This document shows positions 16,056 to 26,172 of a DNA stretch of 64,000 nucleotides, in pieces. The notes under the pieces were generated by a model. That model was not told the DNA's origin, made no database searches, and saw only the letters and a list, made by a program, of their open reading frames with translations. The first letter of the stretch is position 1. Every line of letters starts with the position of its first letter. The translations under genes were made by a program, and so were the position numbers. Source of the stretch: Paenibacillus pectinilyticus (GTDB lineage Bacteria; Bacillota; Bacilli; Paenibacillales; NBRC-103111); assembly GCF_001700435.1 (NCBI RefSeq), contig NZ_LYPC01000010.1, forward strand, positions 1 through 64,000. The letters run 5' to 3'.

Positions 16056-16811
16056 TTACATTCGTACAAACTTATAACCAACACCCCAAACCGTCAGAAT
16101 CCATTTCGGCTCTTTGGGGTTATCCTCTATCTTCTTTCGAAGATTCGCAATATGTACATCAATGGCTCTGTCTGTCACGAAGGAATCGAAGCCGCGCACC
16201 GTTTGAAGCAAATCTTCACGGCTGTACACCCGTCCAGGATTCCCCAGAAAGCACTTCATAATTTCGAACTCGGAATAGGTTGTCTCCACAATAACGCCAT
16301 GCACGGACATCGAGCGTGTGTGCGTATCTAGTGAGATCTTGTGATTGGTCTCAGGCGCAGCCTCCAAAACCGTGGATCGTGCCCCCATCTTTGCTTCCTC
16401 CTGCCGGCTTTTCTTTGGCAGATCAGTTGCCTGTTTGGCCGTTTGATACATTTGCGCTCGGCGAATTAACGCATGCGCTCTTGCAATTAATTCATGCATG
16501 CTGAATGGCTTGCACATGAAATCGTCAGCGCCCGCTCCAAGGGCCGTAACACGCTCGACGACTTTATTTTTCATCGAAATAATCATGATAGGCACGCTCG
16601 AAGTCTCTCGAACCTGACGACATATCGCTAACCCATCCATATCCGGCAGCATCCAATCCAACAGAATGAGGTCAGGATCAAATGCCGGAATTGCTGCAAC
16701 CCCACGTCGACCGTTCGACTCTCGGATGACTTGAAAGCCTTCTTCCCGCAAATACATCGTAACCATATCGCCAATCATCGCATCGTCTTCGATCATAAGT
16801 ACTTTATACAT
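16056..16811 (-). CDS. OmpR/PhoB-family response regulator, orphan
   Basis: A 251-aa two-component regulator. The receiver domain (residues 1-120) has the acidic pair EDD near residue 8, the phospho-acceptor Asp in LILLDWMLPDMDG and the conserved Lys in CKPFS. A 30-residue charged linker precedes the winged-helix DNA-binding domain (TYSEFEIMKCFLGNPGRVYSRE, ending WGVGYKFVRM). No histidine kinase gene lies nearby. It follows ktrB-ktrA on the same strand after 59 bp, so it may be co-transcribed with potassium uptake genes; this link is positional only. Confidence 0.9.
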   Translation of the reverse strand: MYKVLMIEDDAMIGDMVTMYLREEGFQVIRESNGRRGVAAIPAFDPDLILLDWMLPDMDGLAICRQVRETSSVPIMIISMKNKVVERVTALGAGADDFMCKPFSMHELIARAHALIRRAQMYQTAKQATDLPKKSRQEEAKMGARSTVLEAAPETNHKISLDTHTRSMSVHGVIVETTYSEFEIMKCFLGNPGRVYSREDLLQTVRGFDSFVTDRAIDVHIANLRKKIEDNPKEPKWILTVWGVGYKFVRM

Positions 16812-16870
16812 ACAGCGCGTCCACCTTCATCTCGAAATTCTCTAGTTGCAGGACATAGAATGTGTGGAGA

Positions 16871-17533
16871 TTAACTAATCACTTGACTCTCAAATTCATC
16901 AATTTGATGATTGGTTCCGATAATGACCATCACATCGTTCTCATTCACGATATCTCCTGCGGTGGGCGCAATAATAATGCCAGATGCTTTGTTAATTGCC
17001 ACAACACTACAGCCGAACTTCGCGCGCGGATCTAACTGTTGAATCGAGTAGCCGCATAAACGTTTGGGTACGGAAAGCTCAACAATCGTATAGTCCTTAG
17101 AAATTTCAATATAGTCCAGTAAATTAGGGGTAACCAATTGATGCGCCACACGAATGCCCATATCTCGTTCCGGATACACAACACGATCTACGCCAAGCTT
17201 CGTCAGTACTTTCCCGTGCAGCTCAGATAGTGCTTTGGCAACGACCTGATTAACGCCCAGCTCTTTGACCACGATGGCTGTTAAAATACTAGCCTGAATA
17301 TCGTCGCCAATGGCAATAACCGCGCAGTCAAAATTGCGAATCCCCAAGGATTTCATGACGTCCTCATCGGTCGCATCTGCCACAACAGCATGTGTCAGTA
17401 TATCACTCATATCATTAACAACTTCCTCATCACGATCAATCCCTAGAACCTCGTGTCCTAGTTTAATCAGTTCTTTGGACAAGCTCGACCCAAATCGCCC
17501 AAGCCCAACTACTACGTATTGCTTCTTCTTCAT
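16871..17533 (-). CDS. ktrA: Potassium uptake regulatory subunit (RCK, KtrA/KtrC type)
   Basis: A 220-aa cytoplasmic ring-forming subunit that gates the Ktr K+ channel with ATP/ADP and, through its C-domain, c-di-AMP in known relatives. The N-terminal Rossmann motif VVVGLGRFGSSLSKEL (residues 7-22) and acidic GIDRDEE are clear; an RCK_C domain follows from about residue 135. It lies 12 bp after ktrB in one operon. I cannot separate KtrA from KtrC by sequence alone. Confidence 0.92.
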   Translation of the reverse strand: MKKKQYVVVGLGRFGSSLSKELIKLGHEVLGIDRDEEVVNDMSDILTHAVVADATDEDVMKSLGIRNFDCAVIAIGDDIQASILTAIVVKELGVNQVVAKALSELHGKVLTKLGVDRVVYPERDMGIRVAHQLVTPNLLDYIEISKDYTIVELSVPKRLCGYSIQQLDPRAKFGCSVVAINKASGIIIAPTAGDIVNENDVMVIIGTNHQIDEFESQVIS

Positions 17534-17545
17534 GCTGCTTGACCC

Positions 17546-18898
17546 CTATCCAATCGTAATTTTCCCCTCAGGGTACCGGAATAATTCTTTTTCTTGTTTC
17601 GGCTGCAAGGCGTAGGCGAGCGTGATTGTCCCTAATCGACCTGCGAACATCGTTAAACAAATCAGGACTTTACCGAACGTTGTCAAATCCGGCGTCAAGC
17701 CCATCGATAAACCCACCGTACCGAATGCGGATGTGACTTCGAACAAAATTTTAAGAAAGGACGAATCCTGTGTGGTGGATAGAATCATGGTGACAACGAT
17801 GACTAAGAATAAAGCCATCATCGATAACGTAATTGCTTTGAGTATACGATCCTTCGCTAAGCGATAACGGTAGATGACGATATCTTCTTTTCCACGAATC
17901 ATCGTGATAATTGCACTAATGAGAATTGTAAATGTTGTCGTCTTGATGCCTCCACCTGTCGAGCCTGGCGATGCCCCAATAAACATGAGAATCACAATAA
18001 GGAATTGAGAGGCCTGGCGAAGCCCGCCAATATCCACCGTATTCGCCCCCGCAGTCCGAGCGGTTACCGATTGAAAGAAGGAAGCCAATATTTTTGAACC
18101 AAAATCTAAAGAACCTAAGGTTCTGTTATTGGTAAATTCGAATATAAAAATACCAAGCGCACCAACCACAAGAAGTAAGCCGCTCATGCTTAACACGACC
18201 TTAGAGTGAAGTGAAAGCTTTCGCTTCTTTCTAAACTCCATCAGATCGGAGATGACGATGAAACCAATCCCTCCAAGAATAATGAGCATCATAGCGACGA
18301 AATTCACTGTGAAATCACCCGCATAGCCAGTTAGCGAGACGAAGGGCGCATTATACGTGCCAAACAAATCAAAGCCGGCATTATTAAACATGGAAACCGC
18401 ATGCCAAATCCCATAGTAAAGACCTCGGGTAAAGCCGAAATCGAACGAAAAACGAATCGTAAAAATAACAGCAGCAATAGCCTCAATGGATAACGAATAG
18501 ATAATAACTTTACGGATCAAACGGACGATGCCTTCCATACTGCCTTGATTTAAAGCTTCTTGCAGGACAAGCCGTTCTTTCAACGTGATCTTCTTACGAA
18601 ATGCGAAGGCGACTAACGTTGCCATGGTCATAAATCCGAGCCCGCCGATTTGAATCAGTGAAACGATCACAATTTGTCCAAAAGTGGTGAACGCACTCCC
18701 CGTATCGACTACGACGAGCCCTGTTACACAGGTTGCGGAAACAGCCGTAAAAAAAGCGTCAATAAAGGCTAGCGAGTGCCCTGTGGCTGATGCAAATGGC
18801 AATGTTAGCAGTCCAGCCCCCAGAAAAATAATGACAGCGAAGCCTAGAACCAATATTTGAGGAGGTGTAAGTCGCCATATATTCCAATTTTTGTTCAT
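17546..18898 (-). CDS. ktrB: Potassium transporter membrane subunit KtrB/KtrD
   Basis: A 450-aa Trk/Ktr/HKT-family K+-translocating subunit with repeated membrane-pore-membrane units. Pore-loop segments include AVSATCVTGLVVVDTG, MFNNAGFDLFG, TARTAGANTVD and SAFGTVGLSMG, matching the four selectivity-filter repeats. The start is the ATG at 18896-18898, preceded by GGGAGG at good spacing; the ORF is open 14 codons further upstream without a ribosome site. It is in an operon with ktrA. I see no ydaO-type c-di-AMP riboswitch upstream, only a short hairpin. Confidence 0.93.
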   Translation of the reverse strand: MNKNWNIWRLTPPQILVLGFAVIIFLGAGLLTLPFASATGHSLAFIDAFFTAVSATCVTGLVVVDTGSAFTTFGQIVIVSLIQIGGLGFMTMATLVAFAFRKKITLKERLVLQEALNQGSMEGIVRLIRKVIIYSLSIEAIAAVIFTIRFSFDFGFTRGLYYGIWHAVSMFNNAGFDLFGTYNAPFVSLTGYAGDFTVNFVAMMLIILGGIGFIVISDLMEFRKKRKLSLHSKVVLSMSGLLLVVGALGIFIFEFTNNRTLGSLDFGSKILASFFQSVTARTAGANTVDIGGLRQASQFLIVILMFIGASPGSTGGGIKTTTFTILISAIITMIRGKEDIVIYRYRLAKDRILKAITLSMMALFLVIVVTMILSTTQDSSFLKILFEVTSAFGTVGLSMGLTPDLTTFGKVLICLTMFAGRLGTITLAYALQPKQEKELFRYPEGKITIG

Positions 18899-18931
18899 TT
18901 TTCCTCCCGCATGTATGTAAAAAGTAGTCAT

Positions 18932-18961
18932 GAATTCCATCGCTATTTACCGATAGAATTC
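18932..18961 (-). promoter_or_regulatory. Hairpin in the ktrB leader
   Basis: GAATTC-x-ATCG and CGAT-x-GAATTC arms surround an 8-nt loop about 35 bp upstream of the ktrB start. There is no T-run, so it is more likely an operator or RNA stability element than a terminator. Confidence 0.4.
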
Positions 18962-19123
18962 CCCGTTAACAACGAGAAATTCTGCCAACCAGCAATTGAT
19001 AGGTATTATATAATTGTTTCCGAATCTTTACCAGTAAATTGGCTTTCTTTTTAATCTATGATAACGTAAAAGATGCCAGTAAGATGTGATTGAAGAATTA
19101 TGCAATCAGAAGGGAACCTATTC

Positions 19124-20761
19124 ATGCTAAGGCTAAAGATCAATCGTTTTCTCCTCCTCTTGGCTTGCACAGGCATGGTCCTGTATACCGGCATTTCGGT
19201 GCTGTATGGGCTGCGAGCGGATGAACCTCCCCCAGCGGAAAACCCTGCCATTACAAAGCAACAAGCCGCGGACAGTGCCGCTGGATTCATTTCGCAGCGT
19301 TATGAGTTACATAACCCGCAAACCTACGTTGTCTATCAATCGAAGAAAGAGCGCAGCGGGTATTTTCAGAAGGAGCATGTACTAGAGGACTATACGAAGC
19401 AATATGGCGAAAAGTTTCCCATTGATTATTATCAAGTGAGTGTCAAAGATCCAACCACGCTTCGCCAATTTGAGGTGGATGTCAACTACATCAACTCAGC
19501 CATCATTGGCTGGCATGAGAATTCGACGACTTTGAAATCGACTTCATCGCCGATCAGTAAGCAAAAAGCGGATACCTTAGCTAAGCTAGAGCTTCGTCAA
19601 ATGGGCTTTGATCCGCAGGATTTTACACTGAAAGACACAAATAATGAGGACGTCTCCAAAGGTCAAACGACGCTCCAGTACGAAAAGCTCACAAATCCGA
19701 TCGGTGAAGCCAAGCTGCAAGTTCTCGTGAACTTTGATCAGACGACTCTCACTGGGTTCAATGTAAGCTTCCAACTGCCGTCATCCCACTTAGCATGGCT
19801 CACACAGCAAGATGATTCCGCTTCTTTGATGACTTGGGTGTCCATGGGCTTTACCTTCTTGATGACGATTGCTGCCATTGTTTTTGCCATTATCTATCGC
19901 AAACAGATGAAATTCAGTAGAGGCATACTTCTTACCACGATCTATTTAGCCATTTATATAGGCAACAATGTAAATATGTATCCAGCTTTTCGGGCCATGG
20001 GCGGTGATGCCAATAGTGAGCTCGCAACGTGGGTAGCTATCATCTTTATGAGTGTTATCACAGTGCTGCTCGGCATCTCACTTTATCTTTCCTTAGTCGC
20101 GGGAGTTGGGCTTTGGAACACCATCGGTCAGCGGAAGTGGCCAACTTGGCAAGATCGCATGTTCGGACACGAAGTGTTTTATGGGATGGGACGGGGATAT
20201 TTACTTGCGATCTTTATTCTCGGAGTACAGCAGGTATTATTTTACGCAGGGGAAGTTAACTTCGATGTCTGGTCCGTCAATGATCCGACCGATTCTGTTC
20301 TCAATATGGTTGAACCTCGCGTCTTTCCCCTTATGGCATGGGTAGCGGCGATCTCCGAGGAGGCGACCTTTCGACTCTTAGGTATCATTCTTTTTAAAAA
20401 GCTATTCCGAAATAATTTCATTGCGATTCTAATTCCGAGTGTGATCTGGGCTGCCAGTCATACGCAATATCCGATATATCCCGTTTATACGCGGCTTATC
20501 GAGGTCACCGTCATCGGTATTATTCTAGGTTATGTATTCCTCAAGTTTGGATTCATTACGGCCATATTCGCTCATGCCTGTATGGATAGCATTCTGATGG
20601 GCTTGTCCCTCTTCTCTTTGGGGCATGTCAGTGATGCTCTCGCCGGCGTTGTGTACATTGTGCTGCCTGGTCTGATAGGGCTTGGCTTAGCCTGGCTGCA
20701 TGGAAAAAGGCGAAAGCCCCCTAATCTAGGGGAGCCGCCGCCTCGCCTTGAAGTGCTTTGA
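19124..20761 (+). CDS. CPBP (CAAX/Abi-type) intramembrane protease-like protein
   Basis: A 545-aa membrane protein. After an N-terminal transmembrane anchor, residues 30-235 are a large extracytoplasmic region resembling a PepSY-like fold. The C-terminal half has about eight transmembrane helices with CPBP motifs: EEATFR (Glu-Glu-x3-Arg), the His in SHTQYPIYP and HACMD. This family contains glutamic-type intramembrane proteases; the substrate here is unknown. The ATG at 19124 is chosen because AGAAGGGA lies 8 nt upstream; an ATG at 19100 lacks such a site. Its 3' end overlaps the convergent uvrC by 41 bp. Confidence 0.85.
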   Translation: MLRLKINRFLLLLACTGMVLYTGISVLYGLRADEPPPAENPAITKQQAADSAAGFISQRYELHNPQTYVVYQSKKERSGYFQKEHVLEDYTKQYGEKFPIDYYQVSVKDPTTLRQFEVDVNYINSAIIGWHENSTTLKSTSSPISKQKADTLAKLELRQMGFDPQDFTLKDTNNEDVSKGQTTLQYEKLTNPIGEAKLQVLVNFDQTTLTGFNVSFQLPSSHLAWLTQQDDSASLMTWVSMGFTFLMTIAAIVFAIIYRKQMKFSRGILLTTIYLAIYIGNNVNMYPAFRAMGGDANSELATWVAIIFMSVITVLLGISLYLSLVAGVGLWNTIGQRKWPTWQDRMFGHEVFYGMGRGYLLAIFILGVQQVLFYAGEVNFDVWSVNDPTDSVLNMVEPRVFPLMAWVAAISEEATFRLLGIILFKKLFRNNFIAILIPSVIWAASHTQYPIYPVYTRLIEVTVIGIILGYVFLKFGFITAIFAHACMDSILMGLSLFSLGHVSDALAGVVYIVLPGLIGLGLAWLHGKRRKPPNLGEPPPRLEVL

Positions 20762-22628
20762 TAATGTCAATTGCTAATTTCTCACCAATACCAAGAGGCT
20801 TGAAGTCTGCGACTTCGGCCTCTTTTATTTTGCGCACAGAGCCAAAATGCTTCAGCAACGCTTTGCGGCGTTTCTCCCCGATGCCTGGAATGGCATCAAG
20901 CTGTGAAACGACCATCGATTTCGCCCGCGTTTCTCTATGGAACGTAATCGCGAAACGATGGACTTCATCTTGAATGCGCTGCAGCAAATAGAACTCCTGA
21001 CTATCTCGCGGCAAAGGAACGATTTCGGCAGGATCGCCTATCATCAGCTGTGCTGTTTTATGTTTGGCATCCTTCACCAAACCGCAGATCGGAATGAACA
21101 AGCCCAGTTCATTCTCAAGCACGTCAATGGCGGCGGAAATTTGCCCTTTGCCTCCATCGACTACAATCAGATCCGGCATGGTGAGATTATCCTTCAGTAC
21201 GCGTTCATAACGCCGTCTGATGACCTCACGCATCGTTTCATAATCGTCTGGTCCTACGACAGTTTTCACCTTATATTTGCGATATTCCTTGCGGTCAGGC
21301 CGGCCATCCACGAAAACAACCATCGCCGAGACTGGATTCGTTCCTTGAATGTTCGAGTTATCGAATGCCTCAATCCGGCGTATCGTTCCAATCCCCAGCC
21401 ACTCACCCAGATTCTCGACAGCTTTCGTCGTGCGGCGCTCATCGCGCTCAACTAGACGGAACTTCTCATCCAATGCGTTTACTGCGTTATCCCTAGCCAT
21501 ATCAACCATTTGCTTCTTTAAGCCACGTTGCGGCATATGGACTTTCACCTTAAGCCAACCTTCCAGGGCTTCGCGTATCTCCTTCTCTTCACCTTCCGTA
21601 CGTCTTACGACGTCATCCTTAGCTTCTTGCTTCGCCTCTGGCTCTGGCATCGTCGGCAGGAAAATCTCCTTCGGTAATGCCGGATTGTCGCTGTACACTT
21701 GAGTCACATACGTCATGAAATCGTTGTACTCATCGCCATAGTAAGGGAAGAGCGACACGTGCCGCTCGATGAGCTTGCCTTGGCGCATGTATTGGATGTG
21801 CACCGCCATCCAACCTTTGTCGACGGCGTAGCCAAACACATCGCGATCCAGCGCATCGGCCGTCGTGATCTTCTGCTTCTCCATGAGCGCATCGATGCTC
21901 ATGATATGATCGCGCAGCTCCTTGGCGCGCTCGAAGTTCAGTTCTTCCGCTGCGGCCAGCATCTTGGTCGTCAGCTCTTCTTTAATCACGTCGTGTCCCC
22001 CGTTCAGGAAACGACTGATCTCTTGCACCATCCGCTCATTCGTCTCGGCGGATACTTCTAACGCGCAAGGCGCAAGGCACTGCCCCATATGATAGTATAG
22101 GCATACTTTATCGGGCATGGTCTTGCATTTGCGCAGCGGATACAACCGGTCCAGCAGCTTCTTCGTCTGCTGGGCCGCGAAAGCATTTGGATAAGGGCCG
22201 AAGTACTTCCCCTTATCCTTGTACACCCGCCGCGTGACTTCCAGGCGCGGCTGTTCTTCATGCGTTATTTTGATATAAGGAAACGTCTTATCATCCTTCA
22301 GAAGCACGTTATACCGAGGATGATGCTGCTTAATCAAATTACACTCGAGAATAAGTGCCTCCATATTGGAGGAGGTAATGATATATTCAAAGTCGCGAAT
22401 TTCGCTGACTAATTTTTGCGTTTTAGCGCTGTGACTCCCTGTAAAATAGGAGCGCACGCGATTTTTGAGCACCTTGGCCTTCCCTACATAAATAATCGTT
22501 CCTTGGTGATTCTTCATAATATAACAACCAGGTTTATCTGGCAGCAACGCCAGCTTATGCTTTATCGTTTCTAAACTCACTTCGCGAACGCCAGCGTCCT
22601 CTTGCTCAAAGTCGGTAAAGTCGGTCAT
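20721..22628 (-). CDS. uvrC: Excinuclease ABC subunit C
   Basis: A 635-aa nucleotide-excision-repair nuclease making the 3' and 5' incisions in the UvrB-DNA complex. The GIY-YIG domain is at residues 30-110 ([19 protein letters not shown]), a UVR motif is near 215, the RNase H-like C-terminal endonuclease has [21 protein letters not shown] and the DGGKGQ block, and a helix-hairpin-helix pair ends the protein ([18 protein letters not shown]). GGAAGGAG precedes the ATG. Its stop codon lies inside the end of the convergent CPBP gene. Confidence 0.97.
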   Translation of the reverse strand: MTDFTDFEQEDAGVREVSLETIKHKLALLPDKPGCYIMKNHQGTIIYVGKAKVLKNRVRSYFTGSHSAKTQKLVSEIRDFEYIITSSNMEALILECNLIKQHHPRYNVLLKDDKTFPYIKITHEEQPRLEVTRRVYKDKGKYFGPYPNAFAAQQTKKLLDRLYPLRKCKTMPDKVCLYYHMGQCLAPCALEVSAETNERMVQEISRFLNGGHDVIKEELTTKMLAAAEELNFERAKELRDHIMSIDALMEKQKITTADALDRDVFGYAVDKGWMAVHIQYMRQGKLIERHVSLFPYYGDEYNDFMTYVTQVYSDNPALPKEIFLPTMPEPEAKQEAKDDVVRRTEGEEKEIREALEGWLKVKVHMPQRGLKKQMVDMARDNAVNALDEKFRLVERDERRTTKAVENLGEWLGIGTIRRIEAFDNSNIQGTNPVSAMVVFVDGRPDRKEYRKYKVKTVVGPDDYETMREVIRRRYERVLKDNLTMPDLIVVDGGKGQISAAIDVLENELGLFIPICGLVKDAKHKTAQLMIGDPAEIVPLPRDSQEFYLLQRIQDEVHRFAITFHRETRAKSMVVSQLDAIPGIGEKRRKALLKHFGSVRKIKEAEVADFKPLGIGEKLAIDIIKALQGEAAAPLD

Positions 22629-22664
22629 GCCCCAATCTCCTTCCAGAAAAATGCCTTGTACATA

Positions 22665-22707
22665 AGAAAAAGCTCTTTCTCAGCATAGCAGAAAAAGAGC
22701 TTTTTCT
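22665..22707. terminator. Terminator of trxA
   Basis: AGAAAAAGCTCTTT and AAAGAGCTTTTTCT form a long perfect stem with A/T-rich flanks, between trxA and uvrC on the minus strand. Confidence 0.85.
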
Positions 22708-22743
22708 CACGAACAATTGTTTCTAGTTTGTTGCAATCACCAA

Positions 22744-23058
22744 TTATTGATGACGAGAAACCACGTTTTTCAACGCGTCTTTGGATTGGAAACCAACCAC
22801 TTTATCCACCGGTTGACCGTCTTTGAAGACGATAAGCGTTGGGATACTCATAACGCCAAAGCGAGCTGCGGATTCCGGGTTGTCATCCACGTTCACTTTT
22901 GCGATTTTCAAAGTTTCGATTTCTTTATCTAGCTCTTCCAATACAGGAGCGATCATTTTACAAGGTCCGCACCAAGGTGCCCAGAAGTCTACAAGTACTG
23001 TACCTTCTCCTTCAACTTCTGCTTTAAAACTGTTGTCAGAAACATTCACGATTGCCAT
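22744..23058 (-). CDS. trxA: Thioredoxin
   Basis: A 104-aa cytosolic disulfide reductase that recycles ribonucleotide reductase, Msr and other enzymes with NADPH-thioredoxin reductase. The active site WAPWCGPCK (Cys near residues 29 and 32) and the cis-Pro in MSIPTLIVFKDG are present. The length is typical. It has its own promoter and terminator and so is probably monocistronic. Confidence 0.97.
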   Translation of the reverse strand: MAIVNVSDNSFKAEVEGEGTVLVDFWAPWCGPCKMIAPVLEELDKEIETLKIAKVNVDDNPESAARFGVMSIPTLIVFKDGQPVDKVVGFQSKDALKNVVSRHQ

Positions 23059-23153
23059 GATAGTTCCTCCTTCTAAGAATGAATTTGATTTATAAGGTGA
23101 AAAGTAAGATTAAGTCGTTAACTTAACTTGCTTCGCATCACGTCAACATACAA

Positions 23154-23181
23154 AGTATACCACACTCATGTACCTTTTCAA
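23154..23181 (-). promoter_or_regulatory. Promoter of trxA
   Basis: On the minus strand TTGAAA (23176-23181), a 16-bp spacer and TATACT (23154-23159), with TGG just before the -10 (extended -10). The leader is about 90 nt. Confidence 0.65.
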
Positions 23182-23218
23182 CCAAGCCATAAGTTAGCAA
23201 ACCGCGTATACCTTGGTA

Positions 23219-23602
23219 TTACTTTGTGGGCAAGCCGACAGGCAGACCTTGTCGTCGTTGCTCTTCAATGTAAGAGATTCGATCTTTCAAATTGGCTTGG
23301 AGCAGCTGCAGCATCTCCATTTGCTTCTCGATCTCTTGAAGCTTCTCAGTGTACAGCGGCAGCAAATCGTCGCACTGCGACTCCTGATTCTTCATAACAC
23401 AGTTCAGGAAGCTTTCAATCTGTTCGGTCGTAAAGCCAAGACTCAAATAAAATTGAATCGTCTTCACGCGTTCAACCACCATTTGATTGAACACCCGATA
23501 GCCATTCTCTTCCCGCTGTGTGGCAATCAGTCCCTTGGCTTCGTAGTAGCGCAAGGAGCGAATACTTGCTCCGGTAAGCTTGGATAGCTCACTAATCCGC
23601 AT
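23219..23602 (-). CDS. MerR-family transcriptional regulator
   Basis: A 127-aa regulator. The N-terminal winged helix is typical (MRISELSKLTGASIRSLRYYEAKGLI), followed by a long dimerisation coiled coil from residue 75. There are two Cys (FLNCVMKNQESQCDDL, about residues 63-75) that could sense thiol or metal; this is inference. The ATG at 23600-23602 begins exactly at the conserved N-terminus; the longer reading to 23680 crosses the gene's own promoter and is rejected. The promoter has the 20-bp spacer characteristic of MerR-regulated genes, so it is probably autoregulated. Confidence 0.88.
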   Translation of the reverse strand: MRISELSKLTGASIRSLRYYEAKGLIATQREENGYRVFNQMVVERVKTIQFYLSLGFTTEQIESFLNCVMKNQESQCDDLLPLYTEKLQEIEKQMEMLQLLQANLKDRISYIEEQRRQGLPVGLPTK

Positions 23603-23648
23603 GGACTTCACTTCTTTCTTATTCCTACATGCATGGAGGGATGTCTTT

Positions 23649-23680
23649 ACTATAAACCATAACACTAATGTCAGAGTCAA
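23649..23680 (-). promoter_or_regulatory. MerR-type promoter with 20-bp spacer
   Basis: On the minus strand TTGACT (23675-23680), 20 bp and TATAGT (23649-23654). The spacer holds a TGACA-TTAG-TGTTA dyad. Over-long spacers with a central dyad are the hallmark of MerR-activated promoters. Confidence 0.7.
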
Positions 23681-23813
23681 GAATTATTTTGCCCATTTTG
23701 AACCCATTTCTTCATGTTTGCATAATTGTCACTTTCGTTAGCTTTACAACTTTCGACGAATTTGGGTATACTAGGCTTACAAATACGAATGTCGGACGTT
23801 AGGGGGTAACCTT

Positions 23814-23954
23814 ATGAGCAATCAACACCCTGAGCATCACGTGTATGAAGAACCGCGTAATGATTTTATGGATGTAGGCATGGGCTTTGGCGTTTTCTTT
23901 GGCGTCTTGTTTGTCATCGCAGCCATCGCTACTGTTATTCAAGTAATGAAATAG
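23814..23954 (+). CDS. YqzM-like small membrane protein
   Basis: A 46-aa protein too short for most gene callers. It has a hydrophilic start (MSNQHPEHHVYEEPRNDFMD) and a single transmembrane helix (GFGVFFGVLFVIAAIATVIQV). The RND-x-x-D-x-G-x-GF pattern resembles YqzM of Bacilli, a small protein of unknown function. GGGGGT lies upstream, a promoter-like TTTACA-18-TATACT lies at 23743-23772, and a strong terminator follows, so it is a self-contained gene. Confidence 0.75.
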   Translation: MSNQHPEHHVYEEPRNDFMDVGMGFGVFFGVLFVIAAIATVIQVMK

Positions 23955-23966
23955 GCAACAACTCGT

Positions 23967-24010
23967 AAAAAAGCCACTTTGCACATCATTTATTGTGAAG
24001 TGGCTTTTTT
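23967..24010. terminator. Bidirectional terminator
   Basis: AAAAAAGCCACTT and AAGTGGCTTTTTT form a strong stem flanked by A and T runs, directly after the YqzM-like gene. Confidence 0.9.
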
Positions 24011-24055
24011 CTTGTACATTTCGATACATAACATACTAAGGGGAATCATTTATCC

Positions 24056-25057
24056 ATGATTAAGGTACAGCCAGAACGCCAGAAACTTATTACGTATATC
24101 GGTTTGAAAAATGAGGATTTACAACTACTTAAAAGTAAAGCTGATGCATTCCGTCTCATCGTAGATAAGCTTGTTGATGAGCTGTATGCCGATATTATTA
24201 CTTGGCCAGAGCTGAGAACATTAATTGAGAAACACAGCACGCTAGAGCGGTTGAAAGAAACGCAACGTTGGTACTTCATGTCCATGACCTCCGGGGTCAT
24301 TGACGATGAATTTATCGCAAAGCGTCTTTATATCGGTAACATTCATTCCCGAATCGGCTTAACAACGTCTTGGTATCTCGGAACTTATCTCAAATATACA
24401 GACTTGGCTACGACTTATTTCAAACAGAGTTTACCCGACGATTGGGCCCAAGTGATTTATTCACTAAGCAAAATGTTTAATCTGGATTCACAGCTTGTCC
24501 TTGAAGCTTACGAGCATGACGAGAAGCAGAAAATCCAAACACTCGCTGATGAGCAGCATCATATGTTGACTACCATTTCAAGTGCCGTGCAAGAACTTGC
24601 CTCGATGATGGTTGAGCTTGGCAGCAGCTCCCAAACGGTTGCGGATACCGCCATTCAAACAGCTGAATCGCAAGATCTTTCGAATACTCGCATCGACGAG
24701 TTGAACGATGAAATCAAAGATATCGCCAAGATGGGCTCCGTGATGAAGGAAATTTCGGATCAAACTCACCTTCTCGGCTTAAATGCCGCCATTGAGGCTG
24801 CCCGCTCCGGTGAGCATGGCCGTGGCTTCGAAGTCGTTGCGAACGAAGTCCGCAAGCTGGCAACGAATTCGAGAGAAGCATTGGATCAAATCCAATCCAA
24901 ACTTAAGCTTATCTCTCAGAAACTTGAGCTCGTCAGAAAAGGCTCTGAGGAAACAACGCACTACGCTCGTACGCAAGCAGCAAGTGCGCAAGAACTAACC
25001 TCGTTTGTTCAAATGATTGAGAAGGTAACTGCAGATCTCGAAAGATTAAAAAAATAA
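24056..25057 (+). CDS. Globin-coupled methyl-accepting transducer (HemAT-like)
   Basis: A 333-aa soluble chemoreceptor-like protein with no transmembrane segment. Residues 10-165 match the haem-binding protoglobin/sensor-globin domain, with the proximal His at about residue 97 ([11 protein letters not shown]). The C-terminal signalling domain has the hairpin tip that contacts CheA/CheW ([38 protein letters not shown]). HemAT of B. subtilis senses O2 for aerotaxis; this one is about 100 residues shorter, with a reduced coiled coil. The tip reads THLLGLNAA where QTNLLALNAA is usual. No chemotaxis genes lie nearby. Confidence 0.88.
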   Translation: MIKVQPERQKLITYIGLKNEDLQLLKSKADAFRLIVDKLVDELYADIITWPELRTLIEKHSTLERLKETQRWYFMSMTSGVIDDEFIAKRLYIGNIHSRIGLTTSWYLGTYLKYTDLATTYFKQSLPDDWAQVIYSLSKMFNLDSQLVLEAYEHDEKQKIQTLADEQHHMLTTISSAVQELASMMVELGSSSQTVADTAIQTAESQDLSNTRIDELNDEIKDIAKMGSVMKEISDQTHLLGLNAAIEAARSGEHGRGFEVVANEVRKLATNSREALDQIQSKLKLISQKLELVRKGSEETTHYARTQAASAQELTSFVQMIEKVTADLERLKK

Positions 25058-25116
25058 GAACATCTTCGATCGAATCTCTTATAAGATGAACCTTGCGTTC
25101 AAACGTATGTTCGCAC

Positions 25117-25150
25117 AAAAAAACCTAGCCCTATCGGCTAGGTTTTCTTT
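25117..25150. terminator. Terminator between the HemAT-like gene and dnaI
   Basis: AACCTAGCC and GGCTAGGTT arms with a CTATC loop and A/T tracts on both sides. It can serve both convergent transcripts. Confidence 0.85.
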
Positions 25151-25155
25151 ACATC

Positions 25156-26109
25156 TTATTTCCCGCGTTTGTTCGTTCCCGTTACCTCTACGACATCCAC
25201 GAATGGGCGTATGCGGTCCATGATTCGCTGGCCTTTGTACTCCTCATCCCCATCCTTGTTCGTGAAGCTGAAATGCTTCTCCAAACCCGATAAGGCATAA
25301 TTCGAAGTAAAGAAAGTCGGTTTCCGATTCATCCGGTGATTCACGATAGCCCCGATCACATGATCGCGCAGCCACGGATTCAGATTCTCTGCGCCAATAT
25401 CATCAAATACAAGCAGATCTGTCTCCTTCAGCAAATCAATCGTTTCCTTGAGCTTGTAAGGCTCTTGGAACATCCCCTTCAAGTCCTCAGCGAAATCCGG
25501 CATATAGACGATAGCGCCTGTCATACCTACCTTCGCCAACTGATGCAGCATATAGCCCATCAAGAACGTTTTCCCTGTACCAAATGATCCTGACAAATAA
25601 AGACCGCGCGGTTGAAGACCTTCCTCAATCGTCAAATTCACATAGTCGTTAATTTGCATCACCGCTTTGGCCCGATCCAAATCCGTTTCAAGAATATCCC
25701 CAAAGGAGAAACTGCGAGAAATCATCCGCGGATCCACGTGAAAGGTGCGAATACGGCTGCTGATGGCATCTTGTTGCCCTTTGGCAATGAACTTCTTACA
25801 GGCAACCTTCTCCTCATGGATAAAAGGGGTTTGACCCTCAACAGCTTCCGCCGTAAGGATCGTATAGTGCCCTGTCATATCATTGGGACACTTATCCAAA
25901 CCTGGGCAATTTGAACAATGTTTATATTCCGTTACATGCTGATATAACTTATTCATATTAATTTTAATCGCATAATCATCGATAAAAGGGTACTTCTGGC
26001 GAAACTTGGCAATCAAAGGGTCTGCGAGTACCCCTTGAATCTTGGCTTCAGCTCTTCTTTTCCACTCTGTATCCGGTAGAGATTTTAGTAAACGCGACAA
26101 GGATTCCAT
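25156..26109 (-). CDS. dnaI: Primosomal helicase loader DnaI
   Basis: A 317-aa AAA+ ATPase that loads the replicative helicase (DnaC in Bacillus naming) at oriC and at restarted forks. The N-terminal zinc-binding region shows HCSNCPGLDKC and a later Cys (residues 60-105); Walker A is GSFGTGKT (about 174) and Walker B LLVFDDIGAE (about 232). It follows dnaB by 63 bp on the same strand, the conserved dnaB-dnaI order. Confidence 0.96.
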   Translation of the reverse strand: MESLSRLLKSLPDTEWKRRAEAKIQGVLADPLIAKFRQKYPFIDDYAIKINMNKLYQHVTEYKHCSNCPGLDKCPNDMTGHYTILTAEAVEGQTPFIHEEKVACKKFIAKGQQDAISSRIRTFHVDPRMISRSFSFGDILETDLDRAKAVMQINDYVNLTIEEGLQPRGLYLSGSFGTGKTFLMGYMLHQLAKVGMTGAIVYMPDFAEDLKGMFQEPYKLKETIDLLKETDLLVFDDIGAENLNPWLRDHVIGAIVNHRMNRKPTFFTSNYALSGLEKHFSFTNKDGDEEYKGQRIMDRIRPFVDVVEVTGTNKRGK

Positions 26110-26172
26110 CCGACCGGCACCTCCTTACAGTTCCTTCATTCTGAACCCTTAGATTCGTAGCACGATATTGGT

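Noticed and set aside
18899..19123. ydaO-type c-di-AMP riboswitch before ktrB
   Set aside because: The region is short and lacks the conserved ydaO blocks; only a small hairpin is present.
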